From NCBI RefSeq assembly GCF_964355755.1, contig NC_092672.1, positions 16,180,501 to 16,244,500 on the forward strand: a stretch of DNA of 64,000 nucleotides, read 5' to 3'. Position numbers and translations under genes: made by a program. Shown piece by piece: positions 1-11,131 of the stretch. Each line of letters begins with the position of its first letter. Position 1 is the stretch's first letter. The notes under the pieces were generated by a model. That model was not told the origin of the DNA. It searched no databases and saw only the letters and a program-made list of their open reading frames with translations. Origin of the DNA: Antedon mediterranea. Lineage: Eukaryota; Echinodermata; Crinoidea; Comatulida; Antedonidae.

Positions 1-256
1 CTACAGTGCAGAAGAAAAAATCAGGTACTGTACAGTACTGTATATCTAAATGTAACCAAGGCTTTTAATGAATGATATACTGTACTGTAAATAAAAATAA
101 CCGATATACTGAGTCATTTTTTAATTCTTTTTATTAAATACATATTTAAAAATAAATACATGTATGCACAACAGATTGTCTTTTTAATAGAGTGGTTCTG
201 ACTATTTACTTATCAATCATGTACAAATAACAATGTTTAATGTTTAAGCTGTATGC

Positions 257-1304
257 ATGACATCATCATTTTTCACTGCTTTATTAATTTTAGAAAATTG
301 CAAAAGACCAGCACCAAAATATTCAATAGAAGATGCCAAGCATTCAATTCGAGGAATATTCATCACATCACTAAAATCTCTGCAAGTTCACCCTGTGTAT
401 AGCGGACCATTTAAACAAGCAAAATGCATGCAAGAGCTTATCACATACCTATATAATAATGTTGATGAAGACAGAGTGAAAGAATTCCTAAGTATACTTT
501 GCGATGCTCTGTGGCCTGCTCTGTGTTCAGCCGACAACAAGTACCTAGGATCTGAAGCGTATGAATTCATAAATTCTAACATTCATAAAGTGCTGTTGAT
601 GCCACATGTGGGAAAATCTTGATTTGCTCTCATTGGGTCAGTTGATGGTGAAAATAAAACGTATGGTATCACCTTAATGTATTTAGTTTTAGATATAGGG
701 AAAAAGCTAATGAAAATAAGAAATGATGTAGATAAACCAAAGGTCATCCACAAAACAGTAACGGATGCTATGACTACTGAAGAGGAACAGGTACTCCGTT
801 ACGTAGCGGGATATATCCCTTACGCATTACACAAACGACTTCAGAACACACGCTCAGATGAGCTGTGTAAAATAATTAAAACTTGGATAGTGCGAAGTGA
901 ATCCAGCGATTCGGATGATTTTCTATCATATACTCAACAATGGATTAGTAAACAAAACAGAGGTGGCTTGTTCACTGTTAATGATGACACATACAGATTT
1001 TTCTGATCATTAGAATTTGTATTTAGGGAACATTTGAATGAGAACCTTATAACATACAAAGAAGAAAATCTAAAAGCTATTGTATTACAACAGATAATGG
1101 AATCAGAAAATGTAAATAACTTGTGGGACAAATTGTAGCTTATCTGTAAAAGCATCCACAAAATTGTTAACAACAGTTGTTTGTTATTACATTAAGATTC
1201 GTTGCAAAGCATTTATTAATGTGCATCTTCAAATCAAGAAAAAAAATGATAGAAACATCTCACGGAAAAAAGAGAAAAGTCTTCGTAAGGAACTTGCGAA
1301 TTAG
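257..1304 (+). pseudogene. Transposase-like relic (C-terminal part), broken
   Basis: This looks like the C-terminal part of a DNA-transposon protein found in many invertebrate genomes; I recognise the motif order but cannot name the superfamily safely. One frame runs from about 295 (a TTTTAG acceptor-like site lies just before) to 1191, broken by stops at 620, 1004, 1136 and 1191. It shows LRYVAGYIP near 800, the acidic stretch SSDSDDF, then QNRGGLFTVNDDTYRFF near 945-1003. The characteristic end, RCKAFINVHLQIKKK followed by KSLRKELAN, continues in another frame to a TAG at 1302. That makes four stops and one frameshift. The isolated stop at 620 is not evidence of recoding because the rest is also broken. 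A convergent transposase exon follows at 1388-1704. Confidence is fair for transposon origin and low for family. Confidence 0.6.
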
Positions 1305-1387
1305 AACACTTGGACCATTACATGTTACTGTATATACATAGTGAAAGAATAAAGTTCATGATATTACATGGATATCATGTGTTCATA

Positions 1388-1704
1388 TTACTTGTAGTTA
1401 CTAGTTGTGGTTCTGTTTTGCTTTGGTAACGGTGCATCATCCAGTTTTGCTTCCACAGTCCTATTTACGTTATTGCAGTTTCCCTTGTTGGTCTTTTGGG
1501 CATACAAAAATGATGTACCGGTTGCGTGAAGTGCTAGGTAACTGTTACGAAATTGTTCTAGTGTTGGGTTTGTGTTGCTGCCTCCTGCTCCTCTTTGTTT
1601 TGAAAAGTACTCTTCAAGGGGATCCTGACAAAACTTTTCACTCGGGATATATTCCACATCTGGTTCTTTAAGTAACGTTTTGGCAAGCTCAGTGAATGAT
1701 AACA
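1388..1704 (-). pseudogene. P-element/THAP9-like transposase C-terminal exon
   Basis: About 105 codons on the minus strand. A TTTTCATTTCAG splice acceptor lies immediately upstream (exon start at 1704), and a TAA ends it at 1388. The segment EKFCQDPLEEYFSKQRGAGG, followed by SNTNPTLEQFRNSYLAL, matches the pattern typical of P-element/THAP9 C-termini: a 'QDxLE-F--QR--GG--NP---QF' run after the RNase H-like core. The exon is open throughout, but no upstream exons or THAP zinc finger are visible nearby, so it is an isolated 3' exon. The methionine at 1894 in the same open frame is not a plausible start, since the sequence above the acceptor is GGCCTA-rich spacer. Family assignment is by motif recognition. 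Confidence 0.55.
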
Positions 1705-1894
1705 CTGAAATGAAAAATTTAATTACATTAATTATAAATATTATTTGTTCGATGATACATATTTGGTAATGGTTGAGGACAGGCTGGTTGAGGACTATAG
1801 TTATTAGACCATCTCCCTGGCTAGGCCTAGTAGGCCTAGGCCCTGGTGGTGTACCTGGTGCATCACCAGAATCGGCGATTCCAGCCGCCAACAA

Positions 1895-2924
1895 ACATAC
1901 GATCGGAGGGTGTTAATTACCCAGATTACACGCTGGCGTTTATCACTATTGACAACATGCCCACACCTATAAAAACATGTTGTATTTTAACCAAAATTAC
2001 GATTATGTAAGAAACTGTAAGAAAATAAGATATCAAGAGAATGATAGAAGACATACTCTTTTAAATATTAGCGCTGGTGTTAAAATGGAGAAACGTGCGG
2101 AAAATGTCAAATATTAACTTTAAAACTTACCAAAAGTCTCTGAAAATCACGAAAGAAGGTCTACAAACAAACAGATGAACGTACACTTTGAATTATCGTA
2201 ACTTTTTAACGAAAGGTCGGAATTTAAAGCGGTTTTTTGTAAAATATGTATTGCAGAATTCTCAAATGACGTAAACAAATTGTAAAGCTATAGACGAAGA
2301 AGGAATTATCTGCGCATGCCTACAATGTTTGTTTGTCAGGAATGCATCGAAAGTCTTTACTCAAAATGGACGAATCCCGGCGATAGAGGGCCTGGCATCG
2401 TCGGCAAAGTAGACTCCAAACAACAGGCAGGAAATTAGTGCCAGTTGACTGCATAATCCTTTGAGGTTCCTGTATACCGCTCGTCGCTTATTGGCTGTAG
2501 ATCAGTTGATAAATTTGTTGTTACTCCATCTAATAACAACTCCCTGGTCAGTCGATGGCTCAAGAGTTTCAATAAATCTCGCGGTGCGTGTGTGGTGGTG
2601 GAAAACACTCACAGCAAGTTTGCTTCATTAATATGCATGAGACTCTGTGACGAACCACTTTAACGTGACGTCATTTTACTTAGCTGCATGCGAAGAAGTA
2701 GTCTCACGCTCAACAGACTTTGATATCGGACACACTGTATATTCGATCGATTTAAACATATAGATAGATATAGATAGTCAATAGAAGTAAAATGACCAAA
2801 AAATCTGCTATAATTGATAATTAATTGCACGAATTTGGAAGTGGGGCCTTTGTTTTTCAAGAGGGTTCGCTGGTATACCAGTCTTATACACCTAATATTA
2901 ATGTCGATTGGTAAACTCACTGGA
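1895..2924. other. Spacer without recognised content
   Basis: AT-rich, no convincing reading frame, no terminal repeats and no tandem structure seen. The reading frames here lack homology signals and codon structure. Confidence 0.6.
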
Positions 2925-2929
2925 ATGGT

Positions 2930-3790
2930 GATTTTAGTTGTACAAAAGGCTTTTGATTCTGTGAATTATTATATTCTATGCGATAAACTATCATAGTTTA
3001 AGTGCATCAATTGGTTTAGGAATTATTTATCCACTCGTCAACAATTAGTATAGATATAAATAGTGTAAAGTTGGAGTATAAAGAAATAGAATGTGGAGTC
3101 CCACAGGGTAGCCTTCTCGGACCCTTGATATTTTTACCATCTATACCAACGATGTCGATGATGATTGTAAGATGCTTCTCTATGCCGATGAAGTGCAATG
3201 AATGGTTTACTGATAATAAGCTATCCCTTCATCCTAAAAAAAACCGAGTGTATTTTATACAGTAAAATGGTTGACGATTTGATTCAGATCGAACACCTCG
3301 GCCAGATTATCAAAGGAAGTAAATCTGTATCGATATAGACTAAAATGTTAACGGTGACAATGTAGCTAGTTCAGTCGTTAATAAAGCGAATTCACGTTTC
3401 CTATTTCAACAATCACCCTATCTTAACCAACATTGTCGAAGAATTTTTGCTTTTTCGTTGATTCAACCATTATTTGACTATTCGAGCTCATCATGGATCT
3501 TTATACAAGACTTTGATTCACGAACTCATATTGGTGCATCTCTTGGATGTTGGGATGTTAACGTATCGGATATTAGAGTTGAATTCTTACGTTTATACCA
3601 TTCCTACAAGATTTTAAATAATTATTGTCCACCTTATCTTACCTCAGATTTTCACCGTATTAACGAATGTCACAGATATAATACAAGAGGTAGCAGTCTT
3701 AATTTTCGAGTACCTACTTTATAGTTGCTCATAATATGTTTCTACATATTCAGCAATTCAGACTTGGAATGCCCTGTACTGGTGTAGGCT
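2930..3790 (+). pseudogene. Non-LTR retrotransposon reverse transcriptase relic (CR1/L2/Jockey-like)
   Basis: Broken reverse transcriptase and C-terminal domain of a LINE. In order: AFDSVNYYILCDKL (the AFDxVxH-type block) near 2947; CINWFRNYLSTRQQLV near 3003; GVPQGSLLGPLIF at about 3095-3140; then, after a frameshift, IYTNDVDDDCKMLLYADE containing the catalytic Y-A-D-[D] box with its second aspartate changed to E; NEWFTDNKLSLHPKK at about 3200. The C-terminal part reads IQPLFDYSSSSWI near 3460 and EFLRLYHSYKILNNYCPPYL near 3580. Several stops and shifts separate these blocks, and endonuclease and ORF1 are missing. It would have made cDNA by target-primed reverse transcription; this copy cannot. 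A second LINE 3' end lies just downstream. Confidence 0.8.
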
Positions 3791-4035
3791 GGTATGTCGT
3801 TTAAATGAATGTCGTGTATATTTTTTGTTAAAAGCAAACTTTGACTTTATTTCATATCTTGATAATATAAGGAATGTCAAAAAATATGTTGCCATTTTTT
3901 CTAAAGAAAGTTAAAGGACCAAATTCAAGATGGCCGCCAACATTCAAATAACCCTATTTAAAACCAGAATATCACCAATAACACAAATTATGAATGTGGA
4001 ACAAGTCCGTTTTGATGGTATTACACATTATACAA

Positions 4036-4457
4036 TCTTAACTAGCTCGTCGTTCTATGTTCGATCTTCAGTTTTTGTATAAATGTATGAATTCCCGTTT
4101 CAATTGTAATTTTATCTCCTTGTTTTCCTTTCATGTTAAAGCTGTTGGTTGTCGTACTCGTAATTCCAAATGTAATCTTCTTTATGTGCCGTATTGTCGT
4201 GTTAATGTTACCAAGAATGGATTTATTTCACGTATTTGTCTTCTTTTTAATAATTGTGTTGTTAAAGATAATTCTATTGATCTCTTTTTTGACCGTTATA
4301 ATTGTTTTTCTAATAAAATTAGTAAAATTGTATAATTTTGTATTGTTAGATTTTAAGATTTATATATATTTTTATATGGTATAGTTTATTCCATTCTGTA
4401 AGGGGCGGGTTTCCCGCTGTTGAATGAGTTTGAATAAAATAAAATAAATAAAATAAT
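4036..4457 (+). pseudogene. 3' end of a second non-LTR retrotransposon
   Basis: An open C-terminal segment of about 98 codons (LARRSMFDLQFLYKCMNS near 4042, CRVNVTKNGFISRICLLFN near 4190, ending about 4335) has the look of the domain after the reverse transcriptase in Jockey/CR1-type elements: 'RR--DL-FLYK--N---', then R-N---F--R---L-N. It is followed by a short 3' UTR and an A-rich tail of AAATAAAAT units at about 4433-4457, as expected for a 5'-truncated LINE. It differs from the relic just upstream. Flanking words such as AGATGGCCGCC occur on both sides (near 3930 and 4490), but no clean duplication was established. Confidence 0.65.
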
Positions 4458-4852
4458 AGCGATAATCTGTCGGCCATCTTGGATTTCTAAATGGCCGCCA
4501 CTAAAAATTAAATTCTTTAAATAATTTTTGTTGTTTGTACACAATGTTCTAAAATAGTCACTTCTCATAGGATTGTCTATGATCCTATGAGATGAACATT
4601 CCCAGTACAGTTTCGGTCATGGTGACAGGTCTACATCCCCACCCCTTCCCAGGGCTAATTAAAATACGTTATAACAATTTCCTACCACACAGTTCTGGTC
4701 AATTTGATAGCCTACTACCCCTAGCCTAAGCAAAATTAAATTCCCGGTACAATTGCTGTCATTTTGATATCCCATATGTATGGTTATGTGCTGAAACAGA
4801 ACAAACATCGAAAGTGAGGAAAAGTGGGCCATTCTGACCACATTTTGGCCCC
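4458..4852. other. Spacer with diverged dispersed repeat
   Basis: No gene. The stretch 4740-4815 resembles 10140-10210: a 'CAGTACAATT-TGGTCATTTTGAT' run, then a 'GGTTATGTGC' word and an 'ACAGAACAAAC' or 'ACGAACAAAC' word. It probably belongs to one old repeat family. Confidence 0.35.
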
Positions 4853-5013
4853 TTAAGCTACTTTCACATCAAGCCCGGATCCGGGCCGGTGAAAAATTCG
4901 GTCCGCGTTACGTTTTTAAATCAGTGCGTTCACATCGCTGCACGAATTCGTCTTTCGGTTCCCGCGCTATTCTAATTATAAATCATTGAAGTTGAACGAT
5001 GTAAACATTGACA

Positions 5014-5198
5014 ATGGCAGATTACAGCTGCGACGACGAAGATGTTTTTCTGTTCTATTATTTGTCAACCGTTAACAGAAACAGAAAAAGACCGGAATAG
5101 GTAAACATAATCAACAAAAAGAAAGAACCATGGTCAATTCCAGACATTAATCCGTGACAACTTTTTCTCAGAACCAGAACAATTTTACCATACTTTAG
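5014..5198 (+). pseudogene. Harbinger-type transposase exon 1 relic
   Basis: ATG at 5014 opens MADYSCDDEDVFLFYYLSTV followed by NRNRKRPE and a TAG at 5098-5100. The same frame continues VNIINKKKEPWSI, has a second stop, and then shifts one base to DNFFSEPEQFYHTL up to a GT donor at 5199. The layout is that of HARBI1/PIF N-termini: acidic start, basic run, 'W(V)--I(N)-KR/KK', then 'L--D-E-F---(F)R'. Two stops and one frameshift make it non-functional. Exon 2 follows at 5516. In intact elements this protein cuts and joins the transposon with a DDE domain, which is not present here. Confidence 0.65.
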
Positions 5199-5515
5199 GT
5201 AGCCTATTATGTATAGGGCCTAAAGGCTATGGCCTATTATAGTATAAATAGATAGGCCTATAGTCTATACTAATTCTTCAGCGTTAGTCACTATAGGCCT
5301 ATGCTTTCACCTTTTTATAATACTAGGCCTAGTATTATTAAAAACAAATTATTTAAAATATTTTTGAACCGAGGCCTATAATAATCATCATATCATGGCA
5401 GTTACTATTATTTTTAAAAATCCTACATATGATATACAGTAATAGGCTTTTTATTAGGCTAGATCTACCTAAGTAAACTAGGCCTAGGCAAAGCCAGTAT
5501 TTTTTTTTTTTCATA

Positions 5516-5638
5516 ATGACTTCAGATCAGTTTGAAGTTATTTTCTGTCTCGTTAAAGATAACATCACAAAACACACACAAATGAAAGAATTTACAACTA
5601 TCGACACAGCAGAGCAAGACGTGTGTCCAAATTTCAGA
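5516..5638 (+). pseudogene. Harbinger-type transposase exon 2 relic
   Basis: A frame of about 40 codons: MTSDQFEVIFCLVKDNITKH, then TQMKEFTTIDTAEQ and a decayed PNFR before a stop. It aligns in pattern with the second block of PIF/HARBI1 transposases ('M----F--LL-LV---I-K---MR--I---ER---TLRFL-TG'). The conserved RFLATG helix and everything after it are lost. A T-rich tract precedes it, but the expected AG acceptor reads AT, so it may be mutated. The reading frame on the opposite strand here has no such motif and is a shadow. Confidence 0.55.
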
Positions 5639-5639
5639 T

Positions 5640-7835
5640 AATTAATCTTGAACATACTAGACACCATAAAGTAGAGAGGCCATTGATGTTCGAAACAAAC
5701 TATCCACATGGTTTAATTCAGAAGCTGGAAGAGTTGCATGGCAATACCTTGTTTGTTTGTTTTGGCTATGCAAATTAAACTGACAAAATGAACATTTCAT
5801 ATAATACTAATTATTTTCACTTTCTGAAATAATTTATTCTAAATAACATATTGATCATCTCAAATCTCAGTTCTTTATTGAACTTATACTTGATGTTATC
5901 GCAAGCATGAATTTACATCTAATTTTCGTTTTGTGGTTGTCTGGTTGCTGCTACTACTACTAGTTGCCTCATCTACCAACTCTTCATCCACTGCATGAAA
6001 ACAACATTGTTGAGGGTGAAGATAATCACCAAGAACAGGTTCTTGGTGATTATCTTCACCCTCAACAATGTTGTTGAGTAACTCTATGCATGTTGCATCA
6101 CTATGTAGCCAATTTCCTGTGCTTCTGTAAAAAAAGCAAAGCAAACAAAAAGTATTAATATGATATTAATATAGTCACCACTTATTAAACTATGGGGGTC
6201 AGCATTGCAAACTATTTTTTGCCTGTATTATAAATTGGGCAATTACTCATAATGGTATGTAAATAATTTCTTTTCACAGTAATGTATATATAAAAGCAAA
6301 ATGCAAAAAAAAAAAAGCTAATATATTATATTTTAGAACAAAACACTGAATTGATTTACATTTACATTAAAAAATTTACTTGTACAGTAGAAGGAGAATT
6401 TTAAAATAATTGACTAATTAAATACTGTATTCCAAGTCTATAAATTATAGATTTGGAATAATATTACTGTAATTTTATTTTATGTTGTGGGTTTTGTATA
6501 TTGGTATAATATGAGTTTTTAAATGTGTTTACTGATGGCTAAGTTGTGCTTTGGTGAAGCTTCATAACAAAAAAATACAAATAATTAAAATAATATTTAA
6601 AATGTATTTAAAAATGCATTAAAAAAAAATACATGTCATTAATATAAACCAATTTAGTGTACAGTACCTCCTAGTGGTCATGAATGCATTCAAGAACTGC
6701 AGTTGATCCGCATTTGTACTTCCTGAATTTTCCAATCAGGCCCTGTCGGCGCTTCTGCTTTCTCTCATCTTTCGTAGGCCACATACGCATCCTTAAAATT
6801 TGTAAAAATTTTTTGGAAGCAATTTCCCCTAAACATTTTAAATAATTTATATTCTATTCAAGAATCTGTAGTACCAGGGCCACAAGAGTGACTTGTCGTT
6901 AGTTTTTACTGATTTAGCCATCTAGTTAAATACTCTGAATATTAAAATAATTTAAATAAAATGAATCATATTCACTGCTAAATATAACAATAAAGGTAAG
7001 ACAAATTAAACAATATATGGATCAAATACAGAAAGTTTCTCTTTGTCTTAATTATATACTGTATTTTATATCACTTACCAGATTCCATTCCAACTATCCA
7101 TTTTTTGTCTACTGTTTTGTATGATTTATATTTCCTAAATTGTACAAGATCAAATTAATTTGGACTTCCATAATTAGTTGTTCCATCAATCAATTCATAA
7201 AATCATCCATTTATTCTAAAATAAACAAAATAAACCTTATTAAAACTACTTTAGCCTTACTACTAATTAATAATAGGGTCTAGCTAGTAGTGAGTAGTTT
7301 TATAGAATGGACCTTCAAAATACCAACAACTGCAACTGGGTTGCTGGCATCATTCATGAAGCAACAGTGCCTTGTGCCAGGACAGGTAGGCCCTCCCCTA
7401 CCTAGTTAGGGCCTAATAAATATAATAATATGAATAATAGGCCCTAATTAATAATAATAACTAATAGGGGCCTACCCTAGGTAGCCCTTTTTAGGATATT
7501 TAATATTATTAAGGCTAGGCCTATTATAAATAATATTAATAAGCTAGCCTAACTTCATGCCTACCTCTGGATAACGACACAATAATATGCTAGTTAGAAA
7601 CTAATTTAACCGATTATAGCTAGGCATAGGTCTAGTGCTGGTGTACGAATATACTCCTCCTAGGCTAGGCTAGTTGGGCCGCGTTTAGGCGCAAAAAAGG
7701 CAAAAAGAGTGCCTCTCGTCTGACGCTGAAGGAACCTGCTGAAAGGGGTGCACAGAAGTAGGGGCATAACAACCAAACTTGGTTCTAAATATAATTATTA
7801 TATTGGCCTAGTTTAGCCTAAAATAACAAACAGAA
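5640..7835. other. Harbinger interior: decayed, GGCCTA-rich, hairpin
   Basis: No intact gene. A minus-strand open stretch at 5896-6144 (serine/threonine and acidic composition) runs through the hairpin described separately; it could be a relic of the accessory Myb-like protein of Harbinger elements, but I see no SANT motif. A second minus-strand piece at about 6670-6793 encodes a basic stretch (DERKQKRRQGLIGKFRKYK) after an AG acceptor-like site. The segments 7240-7460 and 7490-7700 are rich in AGGCCTA-type words. Confidence 0.35.
6000..6075. repeat. Perfect 37-bp hairpin (2-nt loop)
   Basis: Positions 6000-6036 are the exact reverse complement of 6039-6075, with AG as the two-base loop. The arms start AACAACATTGTTGAGGGTGA. 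It lies inside the Harbinger-like element. Confidence 0.9.
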
Positions 7836-9550
7836 CTAGAATTTAATTTGTCACTTTGACGAATTATAGGTGATCATTTTTATCATTTTACTGAAATTAA
7901 TTTTTGTTAAACATGCACGTACGTTAACATACGATCGGAAAATGTTGATGTATACCATCCTATTATACGCTTATAGTGCCTATATGCCATATACAATATG
8001 TACAGTATATATATACTGTATATCTATATACAGTGTAGCATAGGTGAAATTACGGGACACACATCATGTTCTAATTTTTTGGCATGATGACGTTATCAAA
8101 CTAAACTTCGAAATTTCGAAAGATAATTAATTGAGCAAAAAAATATAAGATTTGGCACGCTCTTTGAAATGTGTATAACTTTGACGAAAAATATGAAAAA
8201 ACTACTTTTGAACTTCAACTGGCCACATGTTAACGTCACAACATCCGATAGGCTACATTTCATCAGCTAATAAATTATAATCATCAAGGTAACCTTCAAA
8301 TCTGAAGAGCTGTAAGATATTCAAATTTACTGCGAAGGTGAAATTACACGGCCTACGTTATTCAAGTTTTTACGCGTCATGATGTCAACAAAATAAAAAA
8401 AGTGTTAACTCACGATAAAGATAATTAATTAAGCAATCACATACTGCAATCACATACTGAAATTTGTGCGAAATTCGAGCACACATAACCAAGATGCGCT
8501 CTGTTGAATGTGATAATCTACACAAAAAGATAAAAAATCCTAATTTTTAAATTCAAGTGGCTATTTTTTGACGTCAAAACATTTTGTACGTAAAATGTGT
8601 ACATGAATTCATATCTAAAACTCAATGGCTTCCAGAATAAGTTAAAAAAATTGGGGTAATATTGCATTCTGAAGAATTATTTTCATTTTGAAAATGCCTT
8701 ATTTTTCACCCTTTTCAGCACTTTGATGCAATTAATTTGCGCATTTTGTTATTTTTAAAACCTGCTTGTATAGCGTTACTTTAAGTCGGAACTGACCCTA
8801 ATTTGGTGAATGTACTAAGGATGGTGAGGAATGGGATTTCTCAAAAAATTAATTAGTATCGCGCGCACAAAATATTTTTTTTGCACAGTAATTTTTTGAA
8901 ACACGCAAATGGCCTAATTCATGCTCTAAATTAATCAAAACTTAATTTTGAGCTTTTTAAATTTTTAATGCGCGATTTCACGCACATGACACTAAAATTA
9001 CTAGAAAAGGGTGGAAAAACATAAATCACGCAAAAAAATAGTTTTCAACGCTACGTGTGCACCGTGCGCGTAAAAAAATGCGCACGCGTGGGAATTTTTT
9101 ACATGCTCAAAATGAAATGAAACGCGTAGAAAGTTGATTAGAAAATTTATTTTTCGCACTATGAAAAACATGTAAAACATGCCATTTTTTTCCCAGTCAT
9201 TTAGCGCAAGATATAAATTAAACTTTTGTTAAGTTTCAATTTAAATTGTTATATGGTTTTCGATCTATGTTAAATACGCGAAATTCGTAAAAACTCTGAC
9301 GGCATTCACAATAGGAGGTGCACAATTTCACGTGAATGCCCACATGTTGACAAAGTTATAAAATGCTATGTTTACACGTTTTTGAGTTACGCGAGACACA
9401 AAATTGACAGAAAGAAAGAATAATACAGAAAAAAAAAAGATGATTTCATACAGTTACAAGGAGTTATCCGCTGAATGCGGATAACTAATAAAAAGATGAT
9501 GATTTCGTACAATCACAAGAGGTTATCCTACAACTTCGTTGCCGATAACC
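7836..9550 (-). mobile_element. Helitron-like non-autonomous element, copy A
   Basis: Read on the minus strand. The 5' end has a hairpin GGTTATCGGC..GTAGGATAACC (9550-9521) followed by CTCTTGTGATTGTACGAAAT. The 3' end has a hairpin built on AATTCGTCA / TGACAAATT (7865-7845), about five bases, then CTAG at 7839-7836 followed by TT. The same layout is seen in copies B and C. A 3'-terminal hairpin plus a short spacer plus CTAG, with no target duplication and inverted sub-terminal words (GGATAAC / GTTATCC), fits Helitron or Helitron2/Helentron-type non-autonomous elements. No Rep/helicase is encoded. The interior matches copy C. Just inside the 5' end lies a second, diverged 5'-type hairpin (9462-9484), the type seen in copy C. 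Confidence 0.55.
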
Positions 9551-10139
9551 AATAAAGATTTAACACAATAACAATAATTTATTCTAAATGATCACCTAAA
9601 TATACTTATCTTAATACATTAACTTGCTACTATATCAATGTATAGTAATTAAAGAAAGCATAGTATTTTTTCAGGAGGATCTTTCGTCGCGCATGTTTTA
9701 CAGCTGTGTTTTCCAATTCACGTACGAAATAAAAGGTCATAGTACTCAACGCTGATTGGTCAGAAGAAAAAATCTGTACGATTTTACAAATGAAATGGCT
9801 TCCAATTCCATTCCTCCGAATCCGTCCACCGGAGAAAATTTGTACGAAATCCGGACGGATTTGATGTGAACGCTTCTATTCTTTAACACTATACCCTTTT
9901 TCCACGATTTTTTCTCCGGCCACCGGACCGGATCCGGGCTTGGTGTGAACGTAGCTTAATGCTTGGTTCCCACTACAGACACAACACAACGATGTAACGC
10001 AACGTAAGGGATTTGACCAATCACAAGCGATGGATTTATTTGACGGTCGCTTGTCATTGGTCAACTGGTTTGCCTTGCGTCTACGTCCTTGCCAAGCTTA
10101 ACTTGGATTCTAGATGGTTGATGATGTTCAAATGTAGTT

Positions 10140-10265
10140 TAGAACATTCGCAGTACAATTCTGGTCATTTTGATGCCCAATATATAAGGTTATGTGCAGT
10201 AACAAAAATTTGTATAACGAACAAACAAACAAACGTACAAACTCTCTCACCTAAAGACACTATAT
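10140..10265 (-). repeat. Dispersed repeat, also at 45395-45515
   Basis: Read on the minus strand it gives GTGAGAGAGTTTGTACGT, then (GTTT)n, then CGTTATACAAATTTTTGTTA. Positions 45403-45500 on the plus strand have the same order with (GTCT)n in place of (GTTT)n. A repeat family with a polymorphic tetranucleotide core. Confidence 0.6.
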
Positions 10266-10339
10266 CTGCTGGAATTTTGCTTTTAACAAAAAAATGACAC
10301 AAAATTACATATATACTGCCCATAATAGTAAAACAAAGC

Positions 10340-10636
10340 AATTCTATTTAAAATTTTAGAATTAGAGCCTGTGACAGTGAATCAATGGTAAAGTAATATT
10401 TTATATGTGCCAATATTAAGTATGTTTTTATGTATTGTAATTTATTTTTATTGTCTTTTCTAAATATGTTATTGAGGACCCCACCCATTGGAAATAAATC
10501 CCACATCGGGACTTTCATGGGCTATCCTGCATCTCTGTATCTGTCTTTGTAAATTTTTTGAATTGTTATATCTTTCTGTATCATAAACTGTGTAAGTATT
10601 TTTAATGAGATGCAAATAAATCAAATCCAATCAAAA
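10340..10636 (+). repeat. Non-LTR retrotransposon 3' UTR and tail
   Basis: No coding sequence remains. The end GATGCAAATAAATCAAATCC followed by AATC is the short-tandem 3' terminus typical of CR1/L2-type elements. A GGACCCCACCCATTGG and CCCACATCGGGA stretch before the tail is like the GC-rich 3' UTR elements of the other tails in this window. Confidence 0.5.
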
Positions 10637-11131
10637 CTGTACAAGAAACTGAAATTATGAAAAGACAACATACCTCTTTTTTGACAACTCGTAGTAGCTC
10701 CACCCTTAGACTTTCATCTACAAAACAAAAGCATCAGAAGTGTTTAATAAGACTCCATGCCATTCAATTGGCAGTGCTGTGCTAAATTTTTTCTCATTTT
10801 AATGATTGAAAGGTACATTAGCCTGTAACATTGCATGATCAGCTTTCTCTCCTTAAAAATTGTTATTAGTAGGGCATGTCGGGAGTTGGGGCTGAATCCC
10901 TTTTCTGACCACTGGTCAAATCATTTTATTGTCGTTTTTCTATGTTTTTTTTAAGCAATTTCTTGGAAATTTTATTTTGAAAATTATAATTTTTTTAATT
11001 CATAGATTTCATAAATAAAAATAAATCATAAAAATATACATTAAAATACATCAGTTTACAAGAAATTTAATTAGGAATATTTGTTTTTTAGAAATAAATT
11101 TTCATACATTTATGATATAATGATGAAATTA
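10637..11131. other. AT-rich spacer
   Basis: No gene or repeat boundary recognised. Contains short A/T runs and no structured repeat. Confidence 0.5.

Larger units (their letters stand above)
4857..9955. mobile_element. PIF/Harbinger-like DNA transposon, degenerate, 5.1 kb
   Basis: Inverted ends of about 35 bp: the left begins GCTACTTTCACATCAAGCCC and the reverse complement of the right begins GCTACGTTCACACCAAGCCC; both continue GGATCCGG-CCGGTG. TTAA flanks both sides (4853-4856, 9956-9959). Because TTAA is its own complement, this fits either a TTAA duplication or the TTA/TAA target of Harbinger elements. The 'CTACGTTCACAC' style of end and the transposase N-terminal motifs at 5014-5638 favour PIF/Harbinger. 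The catalytic part of the transposase is gone, and a Helitron-like copy (7836-9550) sits inside. Confidence 0.7.

Noticed and set aside
617-625. In-frame TGA at 620 as possible selenocysteine or recoding
   Set aside because: The same relic has three further stops and a frameshift, so decay explains it.
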